64,000 bases of DNA from Jeotgalibacillus sp. S-D1 (GTDB lineage: Bacteria > Bacillota > Bacilli > Bacillales > Jeotgalibacillaceae): NCBI RefSeq assembly GCF_004358665.1, contig NZ_SMZR01000007.1, positions 62,001 to 126,000 on the forward strand. The letters are read 5' to 3'. Below are positions 56,055-64,000 of this stretch, one piece after another. The translations under genes and the position numbers were made by a program. How positions within the stretch are numbered: position 1 is the first letter of the stretch; the number at the start of each line of letters is the position of its first letter. The notes beneath the pieces were generated by a model. The model had not been told where the DNA came from, did no database searches, and saw only the letters and a program-made list of their open reading frames with translations.

Positions 56055-57005
56055 ATGAGCGGGTTTTTCACTTTATTAAAAGGCGGCAATAAGCCCTCTT
56101 TTATGGCTGCAATTGTGAATACATTTATCGGTTTTTTAAAGATGGGCGCGTTCTTTTTAACAGGAAATGTCGCCATGTTTGCAGAAATGATGCACTCATT
56201 TGGAGATGCAGCGAACCAGTTTTTTGTTTTTATTGGATCAGCACTTTCTAAAAAAGCGCCGACTCCTAAATTTCCTAACGGCTTTGGACGGGTGGTCAAC
56301 CTCGTCTGTCTTGGTGCGGTCATTATCGTAGGAATATTGTCGTATGAAACAGTCAAAGAAGGAATTCATCATCTGTTACATCCAGGAGAAAGCACAGGCT
56401 TTTTGATCAGTTTAGGGGTTCTTGGCATTGCTGTTCTTTTAGAATTATTTGTTCTCTATAAAGCAGCTGATGAGATTCTGCATGAAACTGGAGCTGAAGC
56501 AAAGGGGTTGAAAGTTTTCATACTCGGATTCACCAACTTACGAAAAGCAAAACCGGCAACAAAGCTTGTTTTTATGGAAGATCTTGTTGCTACAGGCGGC
56601 GGAGTAATCGCAATCATTGCTATAATTATCTCTCATTACAGCGGTCTCGGCCAAGCGGAAGGCATCGCTTCCATTATTATTGGTTTGATGATGTTTTATG
56701 TAGTTGGCAGGGTGTTTTTGGAAAATGCACGAGGTGCAATCGGTGAAACCGATGACGAAATGCGCCAGCATATTGCTGCTATCGTGCTGTCAGACGAGCA
56801 TGTTAAAGACATTCAGCGAATCGAGGTAATTAAAGAAGGAGAACATCTTCATGTTGAAGTGGAAATTGAAGTAGATCCAACCCTGACCATCGCTGAAGCT
56901 GACGATATTAAAGACCGTTTATCGATTTTAATTTACGCACAAAAAGGGGTTAGTGATGTCATCATTGAGTTTGACGAAGATAATCTGATCGCTGAGTGGA
57001 CATAA
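56055..57005 (+). CDS. Cation diffusion facilitator family transporter
   Basis: A 316-residue metal-proton antiporter with six membrane segments (about 15-215). The metal site residues are visible as EMMHSFGDAANQF in helix 2 (the family HxxxD with Asp/His) and FMEDLVATGGGVIA in helix 5. The C-terminal cytosolic domain (about 220-316: IQRIEVIKEGEHLHVEVEI) is the regulatory metal-binding fold. It probably exports zinc, manganese or a similar divalent ion. The ion cannot be assigned. Single-gene unit. Confidence 0.9.
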   Translation: MSGFFTLLKGGNKPSFMAAIVNTFIGFLKMGAFFLTGNVAMFAEMMHSFGDAANQFFVFIGSALSKKAPTPKFPNGFGRVVNLVCLGAVIIVGILSYETVKEGIHHLLHPGESTGFLISLGVLGIAVLLELFVLYKAADEILHETGAEAKGLKVFILGFTNLRKAKPATKLVFMEDLVATGGGVIAIIAIIISHYSGLGQAEGIASIIIGLMMFYVVGRVFLENARGAIGETDDEMRQHIAAIVLSDEHVKDIQRIEVIKEGEHLHVEVEIEVDPTLTIAEADDIKDRLSILIYAQKGVSDVIIEFDEDNLIAEWT

Positions 57006-57072
57006 AACATAGGATAGAAATTGATTGATGCAAAGTGGTTAATTTTTCGCTGCATGATCCTTCATAAAAGCA

Positions 57073-57110
57073 AAGAGCCCTTACGATGAGACTTTCGTAA
57101 GGGCTCTTTT
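57073..57110. terminator. Bidirectional terminator
   Basis: AAGAGCCCTTACGA / TTCGTAAGGGCTCTT with T-runs. It lies between the CDF gene and the convergent ABC exporter operon. Confidence 0.88.
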
Positions 57111-57144
57111 AATGAATGGTGTGCGCATTTTTCATCATGCCGCT

Positions 57145-58989
57145 TTATAAAATCATTTTCTCTCTTAGCTGGCTGTTGTGAAGATCTGCATAAAATCCTT
57201 TTTTCTTAATAAGACTTTGATGATCGCCCCGTTCAATAATACGTCCATGCTGCAGAACCAGTATTTGGTCAGCACTTTGAATAGTATTGAGTCTGTGTGC
57301 AATGACAAAGCTTGTGCGCCCTTTCATCAGCCGCTGCAACGCTTCCTGAATCTTTATCTCGGTTATAGTATCAATGCTGCTCGTAGCCTCATCCAATACA
57401 AGAATGCTGGGATCGGCAAGAATCGCTCGGGCAATAGACAGCAACTGCCGCTGTCCCTGGCTGATTCCCTGTCCGTCAACTTGTAAAAGTGTATCAAACT
57501 GCTTTGGCATCTTTCGAATAAATGAAGCTGCATTAGCAAGCTCCGCAGCTTTTTCAACTTCTTCGTCAGTAGCAGTCAGGCGCCCATAACGAATATTCTC
57601 TCTTATGGTTCCCTCAAACAAAAACGAATCCTGCAAAACAAATGCCATATGGCTTCTTAAGCTGGACCGCTTGATGGTTTTAATGTCTTTGCCATCCATC
57701 TTTACAGCCCCGTCATTGACATCATAAAAACGTGACAACAAATTGATGATGGTTGTTTTTCCAGCACCGGTGGGACCAACAAAGGCAACCGTTTCGCCGG
57801 GCTCTGCTTTGAACGAGATATCCGTCAGAGTATCTTCATCTTTTTCATAGGCAAATGACACATGAGAAAATTCAACCTGCCCGTTCAGGCTGTTGACTTC
57901 AATTGCTTCATCCTCATCTCTGCGCTCTTCTTTTTCGTTCATAATGTCAAAGACCCGTTCTGCCCCAGCAACGGCCGACAGCAGCGTATTAAACTGGTTT
58001 GCCAGATCATTTAACGGGCGTGTAAATTGCCTTGAGTACTCGACAAATATAACCATCACCCCTATGGTGACAACCCCTTCTCCGTTTAATACCAGCATAC
58101 CGCCAATTAGGGCAATAACCGCGAAGCTGAGGTTATTTAAAAAGTTCATCAGCTTGGGGATAAAGCCTGAAAAGGTTTGTGCCCAAAAGCCAGCCAGCCT
58201 GAGCTGTTCATTCCGTTCCTTAAATTGAGCAATGACTTTCTTTTCCTGTGAAAATGTTTTTATGATCCGCTGCCCTGACAGGGTTTCCTGAATGTATCCA
58301 TTAAGTTCTCCCAGGTTTCGCTGCTGTTCCTTGAACAGTCGCCCTGTTCTTTTCGTAATCCACTTTAAGCCAAAGTACATAGCCGGGATGACAAGAACTG
58401 TAATCAGGGTTAACAGCGGACTTAAATAAAGCATCACAGATACAGTTCCGACTAATGTAAGAATACTTGATACAATCTGAATGACCGAACTATTAAGTGT
58501 AGAGCTGACATTTTCCATATCATTGGTTACCCTGCTCATCAATTCACCATGCTGGCGTTTATCAAAAAAAGGAATTGGCAGCTTGTGTAAATGGTTAAAC
58601 AGCCCCGTACGCATAGTAAAGACTGTATCTTGAGCAATCCGAACCATCCACATCGCCTGAAACCAGGCTGCAAGGGAATGCACTGCGTAAATTATAGCAA
58701 GGATCCACAGCAAACGGATCAATCCATCAGTATCCTGATTCACGATGTAATCATCAATGCCCATACCGACCAAAAAAGGACCAAGAAGCGCCATTGAAGA
58801 ACTAATTACAACCATAAGAATAACCAGGGAAAGTTTTAATTTGTGCATCGACAGGTAAAACCAGATTTTCTTTAAGGTGCCGCTGAAATCCTGTGCCTTT
58901 TTCTTTCCTCTTCCACGTTCATTCAACTGGTCAATTTCCTGAATGGATCTTCTTTTATATTGGAATGGCTTAATTGCTTCTTTGAACAA
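57145..58989 (-). CDS. yfiC: ABC exporter subunit (YfiC-like)
   Basis: A 614-residue half-transporter: six-helix ABC_membrane domain (about 50-340) and an ATPase domain with Walker A GPTGAGKTT, signature ISQGQRQLLSIARA, Walker B ILVLDEATSSID and H-loop VIAHRLNTI. The N-terminal extension (RRSIQEIDQLNERGRGKKKA) is typical of the YfiC half of heterodimeric multidrug exporters. Its catalytic Glu follows Walker B, so this half carries the complete ATP site contribution. It overlaps the partner gene by 20 bp and is translated second. Confidence 0.85.
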   Translation of the reverse strand: MFKEAIKPFQYKRRSIQEIDQLNERGRGKKKAQDFSGTLKKIWFYLSMHKLKLSLVILMVVISSSMALLGPFLVGMGIDDYIVNQDTDGLIRLLWILAIIYAVHSLAAWFQAMWMVRIAQDTVFTMRTGLFNHLHKLPIPFFDKRQHGELMSRVTNDMENVSSTLNSSVIQIVSSILTLVGTVSVMLYLSPLLTLITVLVIPAMYFGLKWITKRTGRLFKEQQRNLGELNGYIQETLSGQRIIKTFSQEKKVIAQFKERNEQLRLAGFWAQTFSGFIPKLMNFLNNLSFAVIALIGGMLVLNGEGVVTIGVMVIFVEYSRQFTRPLNDLANQFNTLLSAVAGAERVFDIMNEKEERRDEDEAIEVNSLNGQVEFSHVSFAYEKDEDTLTDISFKAEPGETVAFVGPTGAGKTTIINLLSRFYDVNDGAVKMDGKDIKTIKRSSLRSHMAFVLQDSFLFEGTIRENIRYGRLTATDEEVEKAAELANAASFIRKMPKQFDTLLQVDGQGISQGQRQLLSIARAILADPSILVLDEATSSIDTITEIKIQEALQRLMKGRTSFVIAHRLNTIQSADQILVLQHGRIIERGDHQSLIKKKGFYADLHNSQLREKMIL

Positions 58990-60709
58990 GATTCAGCGCC
59001 TCCTTCCCGATTTGAGACTCCACGATCTTAAGGTAAAGCGTTGAAGACGTTAGAAGGTCCTGATGTGAACCCTCTGCCAGCAGTTCTCCCTCATCGAGAA
59101 GCAGGATGTGGTCAGATGCCATCGTGGTGCTGATTTTTTGTGTAATCATAACCGTTGTGCACGATAAATCAGCAAGCTGCTCAAGTAATTTGGCTTCAGT
59201 TTTCATATCTAAAGCACTTGTGCTGTCATCCATTAACAGGATTTTAGGCTTTCTTACTAATGCACGGGCAATTGAAAGCCTTTGCTTCTGCCCTCCGGAT
59301 AAATTCACGCCCTTTTGACCGAGCTGTGTATCATATTGTTTAGGAAGATCCATGATGGTATCGTGAATTTGGGCACGCATGGCTGCTTCTTTGATTTCTT
59401 CAAAGCTCGCCTTATCATCTCCCCATGCAATATTTTCCTTTACCGAGCCCGTAAAAAGCATGGCTTCCTGAGGAACGAATCCGATTTGCTGTCGCAGATT
59501 CTCCAATTTAAAGGAAGTAAGCTCCTGATGGTCAATGCGAATTTCCCCTTTATCAACATCGTACAATCTTGGGATTAATTGAAACAGAGTAGATTTCCCT
59601 GACCCGGTTGCTCCTAAAATGGCTGCACGCTGACCAGCTTTTATGGAAAAAGAAAGGTTTCTTATTACCTGCTCATCTGACTCGGGGTAGCTGAAGGTAA
59701 CATCGTCAAATGTGATGCTCCCCTGTTTAATGGCATAATTATCACTTGCCTCCCGATCAACTAAATCAACCGGCGTTTCAAGTACTTCTGCTATCCGGTT
59801 CCCCGAAGCTTTCGCTCTTGAAAAAACCATAATAATCATTGTCACAATGGAAAGGGCTCCCGTCATTCTTGTAGCATAGTTTACCACTGCCACTACATCA
59901 CCCACACTGGCACGGTCAGCCGTCACTTCAATACTTCCATACCATAAAACAACCAAAATACTCGCATTCATCAGAAGAAGAATGATCGGCATCGTTACTT
60001 CAACAAGGCGCAGAGCTTTAACGGTTTTCTCCATCAGCTCCTGGCTTGATTTTCTGAACCGCTTCATCTCATAACCGGCGCGTAAAAAAGCCTTGATTAA
60101 ACGGATGCCCACTAAATTCTCCTGCATTACCTTATTAACCTGATCAACACGTTCCTGTACCATTTTAAAAAGCTTGCCAGCCTTCTTCATGATAAATAAT
60201 AAAAAGAAAATTATAACGGGGACAGAAATAACCAAAACAAGTGCAAGCCGTGCGTTGACTACAAAAGCCAATATGACGCTTCCAATAACGAGAAGCGGTG
60301 CTCTCATCATAATACGGAGGCTCATAAACACTGTGTTTTGCAGCATCGTTACGTCATTCGTCAGACGGGTAATGAGGGAAGAAGCAGGAAAGCGGCCGAA
60401 GTTGGTAAAAGAAAAAGCCTGAACTTTATCATATAACGTTTTTCTAATATCAAATCCAAAGCTTTGACTGACATGAGAAGAATAAAAAGAGTTCGTTACT
60501 CCGGCAGCAAATGCCGCGATCGAACAGCCAATGAGCACGCCTCCCCAGCGAAAGACAACCGATAAATCCTGCTGAAGAATGCCATCATCAATAATTTTGG
60601 CAATAATGAGAGGCTGAACCAATTCAACAGCCAGCTCCATCAGCATAAGAGAAAGTGCGATAAAAATCGCGATTTTATATGGTGTTAAAAAAGGAAAAAT
60701 GCGTTTCAT
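58970..60709 (-). CDS. yfiB: ABC exporter subunit (YfiB-like)
   Basis: A 579-residue half-transporter: membrane domain (about 10-310) and ATPase domain with Walker A GATGSGKST, signature LSGGQKQRLSIARA, and Walker B ILLMDDSTSALD in which Asp replaces the catalytic Glu. This degenerate Walker B and the altered switch residue (VMITQKIST, Gln for His) show a non-catalytic nucleotide site, the rule for one half of heterodimeric exporters. First gene of the pair. Family membership suggests drug or lipid export. Substrate unknown. Confidence 0.87.
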   Translation of the reverse strand: MKRIFPFLTPYKIAIFIALSLMLMELAVELVQPLIIAKIIDDGILQQDLSVVFRWGGVLIGCSIAAFAAGVTNSFYSSHVSQSFGFDIRKTLYDKVQAFSFTNFGRFPASSLITRLTNDVTMLQNTVFMSLRIMMRAPLLVIGSVILAFVVNARLALVLVISVPVIIFFLLFIMKKAGKLFKMVQERVDQVNKVMQENLVGIRLIKAFLRAGYEMKRFRKSSQELMEKTVKALRLVEVTMPIILLLMNASILVVLWYGSIEVTADRASVGDVVAVVNYATRMTGALSIVTMIIMVFSRAKASGNRIAEVLETPVDLVDREASDNYAIKQGSITFDDVTFSYPESDEQVIRNLSFSIKAGQRAAILGATGSGKSTLFQLIPRLYDVDKGEIRIDHQELTSFKLENLRQQIGFVPQEAMLFTGSVKENIAWGDDKASFEEIKEAAMRAQIHDTIMDLPKQYDTQLGQKGVNLSGGQKQRLSIARALVRKPKILLMDDSTSALDMKTEAKLLEQLADLSCTTVMITQKISTTMASDHILLLDEGELLAEGSHQDLLTSSTLYLKIVESQIGKEALNLVQRSN

Positions 60710-60911
60710 AATTGGTTCCGACCTTTCTTTTACCTACCCCTGCTGTATGGCATGATCGATAATTAATTTGACACTCGAAATACTCTTTTTAAAACTTTAT
60801 CATAATTTTCGCAAATTGAGTAGAAATGAACAATGCTACCATTCACAAGCTAACAAATAATCCTGCTTACGCTAATTCAGGGCTGCTCATCGCAAGAAAC
60901 GGTCTTTAGGC

Positions 60912-60955
60912 AAAAAAAAGGCTTCTGGAAGTCACAATGACTTACCAGAAAGCCT
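60912..60955 (-). terminator. yfkM terminator
   Basis: AGGCTTTCTGGTAAGTCA / TGACTTCCAGAAGCCT imperfect stem (TTG loop) followed on the minus strand by eight T. Confidence 0.85.
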
Positions 60956-60962
60956 CTCTTAC

Positions 60963-61487
60963 TTATTCACCAGCTAATGCATCAGCAAACGCCTTGCCAT
61001 ATGGAGGCAAATCGGGCGGTCTGCGGCTTGAAATAATATGCCCGTCTACAACAACCGCTTCATCATGCCAAACGGCTCCTGCATTTGTCATATCATCTTT
61101 AATTCCTGGCGTGCTCGTAACCTGACGGCCTTCCAGGATCCCGGCTGAAATAAGCACCCAGCCCGCGTGGCATATTTGTCCAATTGGTTTCTTATATTTG
61201 TCCATGTAGCGCACCATTTCAAGGACTTCAGGATACCGTCTTAATTTATCAGGTGCCCATCCCCCTGGTACTAATATACCGTCGTAATCACTTGGGTCAA
61301 TGTCAGAAAAAGCAAGGTCAGCTTCAGCAGGAACACCATACTTTCCTATGTAAGTCTCTCCTTTTACCTCGCCTGCTAAATGAACGGCAGCCCCTTCTTC
61401 TCTTAATCTCATGACAGGATACCACAGCTCCAGATCTTCAAAGTCAGCACTTACCAGCGCAATTACTTTCTTTTGCTCTAATCTCAT
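60963..61487 (-). CDS. yfkM: DJ-1/PfpI family protein (YfkM-like)
   Basis: A 174-residue class I glutamine-amidotransferase-fold protein. The nucleophile elbow is QICHAGW with Cys106, preceded by the LVPGGWAPD loop and an early Glu (ADFEDLEL) that polarises the Cys. Such proteins act as general stress proteins, chaperones or glyoxalase-like enzymes. The exact reaction is disputed in the family. It has an AGGAGGTG ribosome binding site and stands alone. Confidence 0.88.
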   Translation of the reverse strand: MRLEQKKVIALVSADFEDLELWYPVMRLREEGAAVHLAGEVKGETYIGKYGVPAEADLAFSDIDPSDYDGILVPGGWAPDKLRRYPEVLEMVRYMDKYKKPIGQICHAGWVLISAGILEGRQVTSTPGIKDDMTNAGAVWHDEAVVVDGHIISSRRPPDLPPYGKAFADALAGE

Positions 61488-61652
61488 TGAAAAACACCTC
61501 CTGCCTGTATTGTAACATCCCTTATAAGAAGGATCATTTTTAGTGTTTCCTTATCTATTTTGGATGTGCAATAAACGGTCAGCGACACAAATGAATACAT
61601 TTGGCCTTTTTTTCTGTATACTATTGTTATTAGAGGAAGAAAGGATGTTTAG

Positions 61653-61946
61653 ATGATTACAATTAAAGAATACTCAGTTGAACAAATTAATGATCCATTT
61701 GGCATTTTAACGGGAGACCGGTATGAATATATGTTGGACATTGAAGTACCTGAAGATGATGAGCTGTACACTGAAACAGGAATTGCAATAAAAGTATTAT
61801 TTCGTGTAGAAGATGGAACAGAAAGCATCGTAAAATATGACCTTATTGATAAAGCTACTTCCCAGCCATTGGATTTTGAATTAGAAGATGATGAAATCAG
61901 CGAAATTCAGACATTCTGCCGGTCAAACCTTCCTGAAGCAAAATAA
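61653..61946 (+). CDS. DUF6509-like small protein
   Basis: A 97-residue acidic cytosolic protein with a compact alpha/beta pattern: MITIKEYSVEQINDPFGILT, GDRYEYMLDIEVPEDDELY, FELEDDEISEIQTFC. It resembles a family of Bacillaceae proteins of unknown role (DUF6509, from memory). AGGAAGAAAGGATG precedes the ATG. Ends with a terminator next to the second repeat array. Confidence 0.65.
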   Translation: MITIKEYSVEQINDPFGILTGDRYEYMLDIEVPEDDELYTETGIAIKVLFRVEDGTESIVKYDLIDKATSQPLDFELEDDEISEIQTFCRSNLPEAK

Positions 61947-61957
61947 GAGTACTGTTT

Positions 61958-61987
61958 AAAACCGTTTAATAGACGGTTTTTTATTTT
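61958..61987 (+). terminator. Terminator of the DUF6509-like gene
   Basis: AAAACCGT / ACGGTTTT stem followed by TTATTTT, 12 bp past the stop. Confidence 0.85.
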
Positions 61988-62098
61988 GACTTTTTGGGGG
62001 CGGGTTGATTTGCGGGGCTGTGACCGAGATAGGTGGAAATGTTGTTTGATAAACCCTCCTCTGAATATTGAGTAGCGCGATGGTCAGAGGCTGTGACC

Positions 62099-62744
62099 GA
62101 TATAAGTGAAATCATGTGCGATATATGGGCAAAAGTGTTCGATAAACCTTCAAACATGAACGATATCTTTAACAAGATGTACGATATAAGCGGAAAAGTG
62201 TTCGATAAAGTGGGAAAGATGTTTGATAAATCATCCCCCGCCCACGCTTCCACCTTTAGGACAGAAAGAAATCAGGAGTGAGCGGGATGATCCGAGGCTG
62301 TGACCGATATAAGTGAAATCATGTACGATATATGGGCAAAGGTGATCGATATAATCCGAAGCGTGTTCGATAAAACACTTAAAAAAGCTCAGAAGTTTGA
62401 TAAATCTTCAAACATGATCGATATCTTTAGAAAGATGTACGATATAACCAGAAAAGTGTTCGATAAAGTGAGAAAGATGTTTGATAAATCATCCCCCGAC
62501 CTCGGTGCCACCTATAGGACAGCAAGAAATCAGGAGTGAGCGGGATGACCCGAGGCTGTGACCGATATAAGTGAAATCATGTGCGATATATGGGCAAAAG
62601 TGTTCGATATAATCCGAAGCGTGATCGATAAAACACTTAAAAAACCTAGGATGTTCGATAAACCTTCAAGCATGATCGATATCTTTAACAAGATGTACGA
62701 TATAAGCGGAAAAGTGTTCGATAAAGTGGTAAAGATGTTCGATA
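62099..62744. repeat. 21-bp-period CGATA array in three higher-order units
   Basis: The core GATA (context CGATA or TTCGATAAA) begins at 62099, 62120, 62141, 62162, 62183, 62204, 62225; then 62306, 62327, 62348, 62369, 62399, 62420, 62441, 62462, 62483; then 62564, 62585, 62606, 62627, 62657, 62678, 62699, 62720, 62741. All steps inside a unit are 21 bp except one 30-bp step in units 2 and 3. Units 2 and 3 start 258 bp apart; unit 1 is shorter by 51 bp. Units are separated by a conserved linker (GGACAG.AAGAAATCAGGAG). Long frames on both strands are a by-product of the period. Confidence 0.9.
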
Positions 62745-62813
62745 AAACCGGCCGCCATCGGCCCATCCCCCGCTCCCGCCAGATCCCTCCCCCAACACGC
62801 TTCCTCATTTAAT

Positions 62814-62845
62814 CAAAAAGAAAAAGCCACCAGCGTTGGCGGCTT
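62814..62845 (-). terminator. Terminator of the YqcI/YcgG gene
   Basis: AAGCCACCA / TGGCGGCTT stem followed by TTTTTCTTTTTG on the minus strand, touching the stop codon. Confidence 0.82.
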
Positions 62846-63578
62846 ACTTCATATCTTTATGCATAAACGGGCATTTTCCCTTAATTGGTTCAATGTCATC
62901 CCCAATAAAAAACTGTTTCCATTCATTATGAGTCGGGTCGCCATAGTGGCTGATGTCCGGGTGCTTTGGAAGCTGATCCCATTTTTCCACACGTTCACGT
63001 ACTTTTTCACGCGACATGACGCCGCCTTTTTGAGTACCCTCCAACCCTTGAAAAATGGTTCGCGGCTGGAAGCCTAATATAAGACTATTTCCGAGGTTCC
63101 GTGTTTTGCGCTGCTTATACGCCGGGGCATTGCCAAAGACAAAAATCGGCTCTCCGTTAAAATGAAAGTCCCATAAAAAATGTTCCGGATCTTTTGGATG
63201 GTCCGTTGGCCATTCTTTCTGATCCTGTTCATGTAAATACTGTAAGATAGCCCAAAATTGTTTCTGGTAGTCGTCCAGGGTGCCCTCTTTTTCGAATGGT
63301 TCAACAAAAAGAAAGAAGCCATGTTTAATTTTTGTAGCTTCATTAAATAAGGCTAAAAATTCCTCAAGCGCCTTCGGAAGATTGGTCCAATCCTCTTGGG
63401 AGATATAAGCATAGCGGAGCTCTCCCTTTTTCTGGCCTTTCATGCCAAAATAGCATGGAAACGTATCATCTGTTACCGTCTCTTCAAATGTTTTATATTC
63501 TTGAATCAGCCAATCTGGCAGATCATCATGTTTTTCCATATCGTCTTTCGTTAAAAGCTTTGAGCTGGTCGCAATCAT
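62844..63578 (-). CDS. YqcI/YcgG family protein
   Basis: A 244-residue cytosolic protein. FPCYFGMKGQKKGELRYAYI, then FWAILQYLHEQD, then HFLWDFHFNGEPIFVFGNAP, then LILGFQPRTIFQGLEG, and a C-terminal GKCPFMHKDMK are hallmarks of the family. A Cys near the start (PCYFG) and a late Cys (KCPFMH) are conserved, and haem or metal binding has been suggested for relatives. I do not claim a reaction. AGGAGGCG precedes the start. Single gene. Confidence 0.88.
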   Translation of the reverse strand: MIATSSKLLTKDDMEKHDDLPDWLIQEYKTFEETVTDDTFPCYFGMKGQKKGELRYAYISQEDWTNLPKALEEFLALFNEATKIKHGFFLFVEPFEKEGTLDDYQKQFWAILQYLHEQDQKEWPTDHPKDPEHFLWDFHFNGEPIFVFGNAPAYKQRKTRNLGNSLILGFQPRTIFQGLEGTQKGGVMSREKVRERVEKWDQLPKHPDISHYGDPTHNEWKQFFIGDDIEPIKGKCPFMHKDMK

Positions 63579-63817
63579 TTAGTTCGCCTCCTATAATGTT
63601 ACTCGTTTTATCTACCCTTTATAATTTCGGCTAAAACAAAAAATCCCCTTCACTTTTTCCAGTTTTTATTTTCACAAAATCCATCCTATTCCCCGAATGC
63701 TTGTTTCATACTGGAAATATTCTATAAATTTTATTGCACCTTACACAAAATTTTTAGTGATAAGAATTGCCAGACTTGTTTAGTTGCGAGAAAATAGAAA
63801 GTAATTGAAGAAATAAA
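63579..63817. other. Intergenic region
   Basis: Divergent upstream region of the YqcI/YcgG gene and the last gene of the window. AT-rich, no hairpin or coding frame of note apart from the promoter listed next. Confidence 0.5.
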
Positions 63818-63842
63818 GAAACCTTTTTCACTTTGCTGCGTA
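63818..63842 (+). promoter_or_regulatory. Sigma-W-type promoter
   Basis: GAAAC, a 16-bp spacer and CGTA match the extracytoplasmic sigma-W pattern (TGAAAC-N16-CGTA). It lies about 50 bp before the last gene and would link it to envelope stress, the same theme as the lia locus. Confidence 0.6.
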
Positions 63843-63892
63843 TAACCTTATGTAGACAGTAGAAAGGGTGAATAAAAGGACGTGATGATTTT

Positions 63893-64000
63893 ATGAGCTT
63901 TTTCAGTAAATTATTTGGCAGCAAGCAGCCGCAAAAGCCTGCTGTAGAAGAACGTACCGTTATGAATTTAAAAGTAAAAGACATTGTGACATATGATCTG
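63893..64000 (+). CDS. DUF4178-like protein, N-terminal part (runs off the right edge)
   Basis: The first 36 codons read MSFFSKLFGSKQPQKPAVEE and RTVMNLKVKDIVTYDL. The short basic-hydrophobic start followed by VMNLKVKDIVTYDL is the opening of DUF4178 proteins as I recall them, often found near PspA-like membrane-stress genes in Bacillus. AAAGGACGTG lies at a suitable distance before the ATG. The rest lies outside the window. Confidence 0.6.
   Translation, partial: MSFFSKLFGSKQPQKPAVEERTVMNLKVKDIVTYDL

Noticed and set aside
61981-62812. Open frames of 60-92 codons in the second array
   Set aside because: Same cause: a period of 21 bp without stops. Frames run on both strands over the same repeats and lack start signals.

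Overview
The window comes from a low-to-moderate GC, Gram-positive Bacillus-like genome (family Bacillaceae). The evidence is an almost complete lia cell-envelope stress locus, a SAM riboswitch in front of a yitJ-metH pair, a TPP riboswitch in front of thiT, a c-di-AMP (ydaO/yuaA) riboswitch in front of ktrAB, Zur-type boxes in front of a COG0523 GTPase, AGGAGG-type ribosome binding sites and heavy use of hairpin-plus-U-run terminators. Species cannot be assigned from the sequence alone.

Positions 1 to about 22,330 are an AT-rich accessory island. It starts with the N-terminal part of a tyrosine integrase, a degenerate tRNA-Val(GAC) whose 3' half is rewritten, and a 3' fragment of groEL with its terminator. 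Next come an ORC/CDC6-like P-loop ATPase, a type I restriction-modification locus (hsdR, hsdM, hsdS) and a DUF4365 protein. The rest is mobile-element material: one intact and one broken serine recombinase, a BRO-type antirepressor, a primase-like replication protein, an HTH repressor with paired operators, two HNH nucleases, several tiny genes and an unrecognised 311-residue protein. GGTCAC-type sites lie near both ends of the island and may be integrase arm sites. Nearly all island genes run on the minus strand.

From 22,337 the sequence becomes ordinary chromosome. queF, a GyrI-like protein, a membrane-anchored MsrA-MsrB fusion, a beta-carbonic anhydrase and a DinB protein lead to liaI-liaH-liaF-liaS-liaR (minus strand, liaG absent, LiaR-like box upstream). 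Then come a GNAT acetyltransferase, pepF, recQ, two membrane proteins, the Zur-box GTPase, map, thiT and an aromatic-acid-exporter-like protein.

From 42 to 51 kb lie methionine/one-carbon genes (metH, yitJ), an SRAP DNA-crosslink protein and the KtrAB potassium channel. From 51 to 64 kb lie adeC, a two-gene operon joining a CarH-like B12 sensor to a STAS protein, the DEAD-box helicase YfmL, a CDF transporter, a heterodimeric ABC exporter (YfiBC-like), a YfkM-like protein, a DUF6509-like protein, a YqcI/YcgG protein and the start of a DUF4178-like gene behind a sigma-W-type promoter.

The most unusual structure is a pair of intergenic arrays (41.56-41.98 kb and 62.1-62.74 kb). Both sit between convergent genes. 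In each, a short CGAT-containing core recurs almost exactly every 21 bp, or two DNA helical turns.
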